DNA of 15,753 nt, from NCBI GenBank assembly GCA_046728115.1, contig JBKPDW010000468.1, positions 1-15,753 of the forward strand. Direction: 5' to 3'. The translations under genes were made by a program, and so were the position numbers. A model generated the notes under the pieces. The model saw only the letters and a list, made by a program, of their open reading frames with translations, was not told where the DNA came from and searched no databases. The DNA is from CAVSWN01 sp046728115. GTDB lineage: Bacteria > Acidobacteriota > Vicinamibacteria > Vicinamibacterales > CAVVIG01. Each line of letters starts with the position of its first letter. The stretch's first letter is position 1. Below, one piece after another: positions 15,087 through 15,753 of the stretch.

Positions 15087-15753
15087 TTGTCAACGTCCAC
15101 GATCTGTGGAAGCGATACGGGCGGTTCGACGCGCTACAGGGACTGGAGTTCGCGGTCCCCGAGGGAAGCGCCTTTGCGCTCGTCGGTCCCAATGGAGCCG
15201 GTAAGACCACCACGATCAAGATTCTCGTGAATCTGCTCGAGCCGTCGCGAGGGAACGCCGCGATCCTCGAGGTCGACTCTCGCTCGATCTCGCCACGACA
15301 GCTGGCCGACATCGGCTACGTTTCGGAAAATCAGGATCTGCCGGGCAGGCTGACCGTCGAGGAATATGTCGATTACCTGCGGCCGTTCTATCGGCGATGG
15401 GATCACGCCCTCGAGATGTCGATGCGCCGCGAACTGCAGCTGCGGGCGACGCGCAAGATCCAAGACCTGTCACATGGAATGCGGATCAAGATGGCACTCG
15501 TCTGTGCCCTGTCCTTCCATCCGCGACTGCTGATCCTCGACGAGCCCTTTGCCGGACTCGATCCACTCGTGCGTGACGAGCTCATCGCCGGACTCGTCCA
15601 ACAGGCCGGTGACCTGACGATTCTGATTTCATCGCATGAGCTCAGCGAGATCGAAGGTCTCGCGACCGATATTGGCTTCCTGCATGCGGGCCGGCTGATG
15701 TTCCAGGAGCCCATGACCCGGCTGACCGAACGGTGCCGCGAAGTGTATGTGAC
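15083..15753 (+). CDS. ABC transporter ATP-binding protein (3' end beyond the window)
   Basis: The frame opens at ATG 15083, with AGGAGG at 15067-15072, and stays open for 223 residues to the window end. Walker A is GPNGAGKTT (35-43), the Q-loop glutamine is Q84 in SENQDLP, the signature is LSHGM (129-133), Walker B is LLILDE (149-154) followed by PFAGLD, and the switch histidine is H185 in SSHE. The order is complete and the catalytic glutamate E154 is present, so it should be active. The signature has His where LSGGQ/LSGGM has Gly, a change found in some YtrB/EcsA-type export ATPases. With a YtrA-type regulator in front, an export or resistance transporter is likely, with the permease gene expected just beyond the edge. 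Confidence 0.92.
   Translation, partial: MIVNVHDLWKRYGRFDALQGLEFAVPEGSAFALVGPNGAGKTTTIKILVNLLEPSRGNAAILEVDSRSISPRQLADIGYVSENQDLPGRLTVEEYVDYLRPFYRRWDHALEMSMRRELQLRATRKIQDLSHGMRIKMALVCALSFHPRLLILDEPFAGLDPLVRDELIAGLVQQAGDLTILISSHELSEIEGLATDIGFLHAGRLMFQEPMTRLTERCREVYV

Overview
The window is a GC-rich bacterial chromosome segment that looks like Acidobacteriota, most likely a soil Vicinamibacteria-type member. The main grounds are an 833-residue ADOP-type 'orphan' permease (a MacB/FtsX-like family expanded in Acidobacteria) and a TonB-dependent receptor of the N-terminal carboxypeptidase-regulatory-domain type. Dense secondary-metabolism-free housekeeping and stress genes (DinB, YjbR, SnoaL-like, MBL-fold) fit the same picture. 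The assignment is inference from gene content. I see no rRNA, tRNA, CRISPR array, transposase or phage gene.

Layout. 1-815 (minus): the 5' part of a CPBP membrane protease gene, translationally coupled to a decayed metallo-beta-lactamase-fold gene that keeps a signal peptide and the C-terminal half but has lost its metal-binding N-terminal half. 957-1364 (plus): YjbR/MmcQ-like protein. 1381-2854 (minus): a DinB-like protein followed 1 nt later by a secreted MBL-fold hydrolase. 2867-2974: an inverted array of 7-nt repeats. 2996-5497 (minus): ADOP permease. 5720-8489 (plus): TonB-dependent receptor broken by two frameshifts and one nonsense codon. 8539-9780 (plus): secreted amidohydrolase, intact. 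9842-12212 (minus): a RutE-like nitroreductase-fold enzyme followed by a cyclic-nucleotide-binding/thioredoxin-like/thioredoxin-reductase-like fusion. 12213-12814: about 600 bp without a convincing gene. 12815-14428 (plus): serine beta-lactamase-like hydrolase and a membrane-anchored SnoaL-like protein, bracketed by two diverged copies of a short direct repeat. 14638-15753 (plus): a GntR/YtrA-type regulator with a clear palindromic operator over its start, overlapping by 4 nt an ABC-transporter ATPase gene that runs off the window.

How they work together. The GntR-ABC pair is a classic autoregulated export operon. The receptor and amidohydrolase look like an outer-membrane uptake plus periplasmic hydrolysis pair in which the receptor is now disrupted. 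The RutE-like enzyme and the flavoprotein may form a redox/stress pair. Two decaying genes in 16 kb suggest ongoing gene loss. I did not find a convincing new multi-gene system. The most worthwhile leads are the GntR operator, the repeat-bracketed hydrolase/SnoaL module, the redox flavoprotein without its CxxC, and the Cys-bearing insertion in the RutE-like protein.
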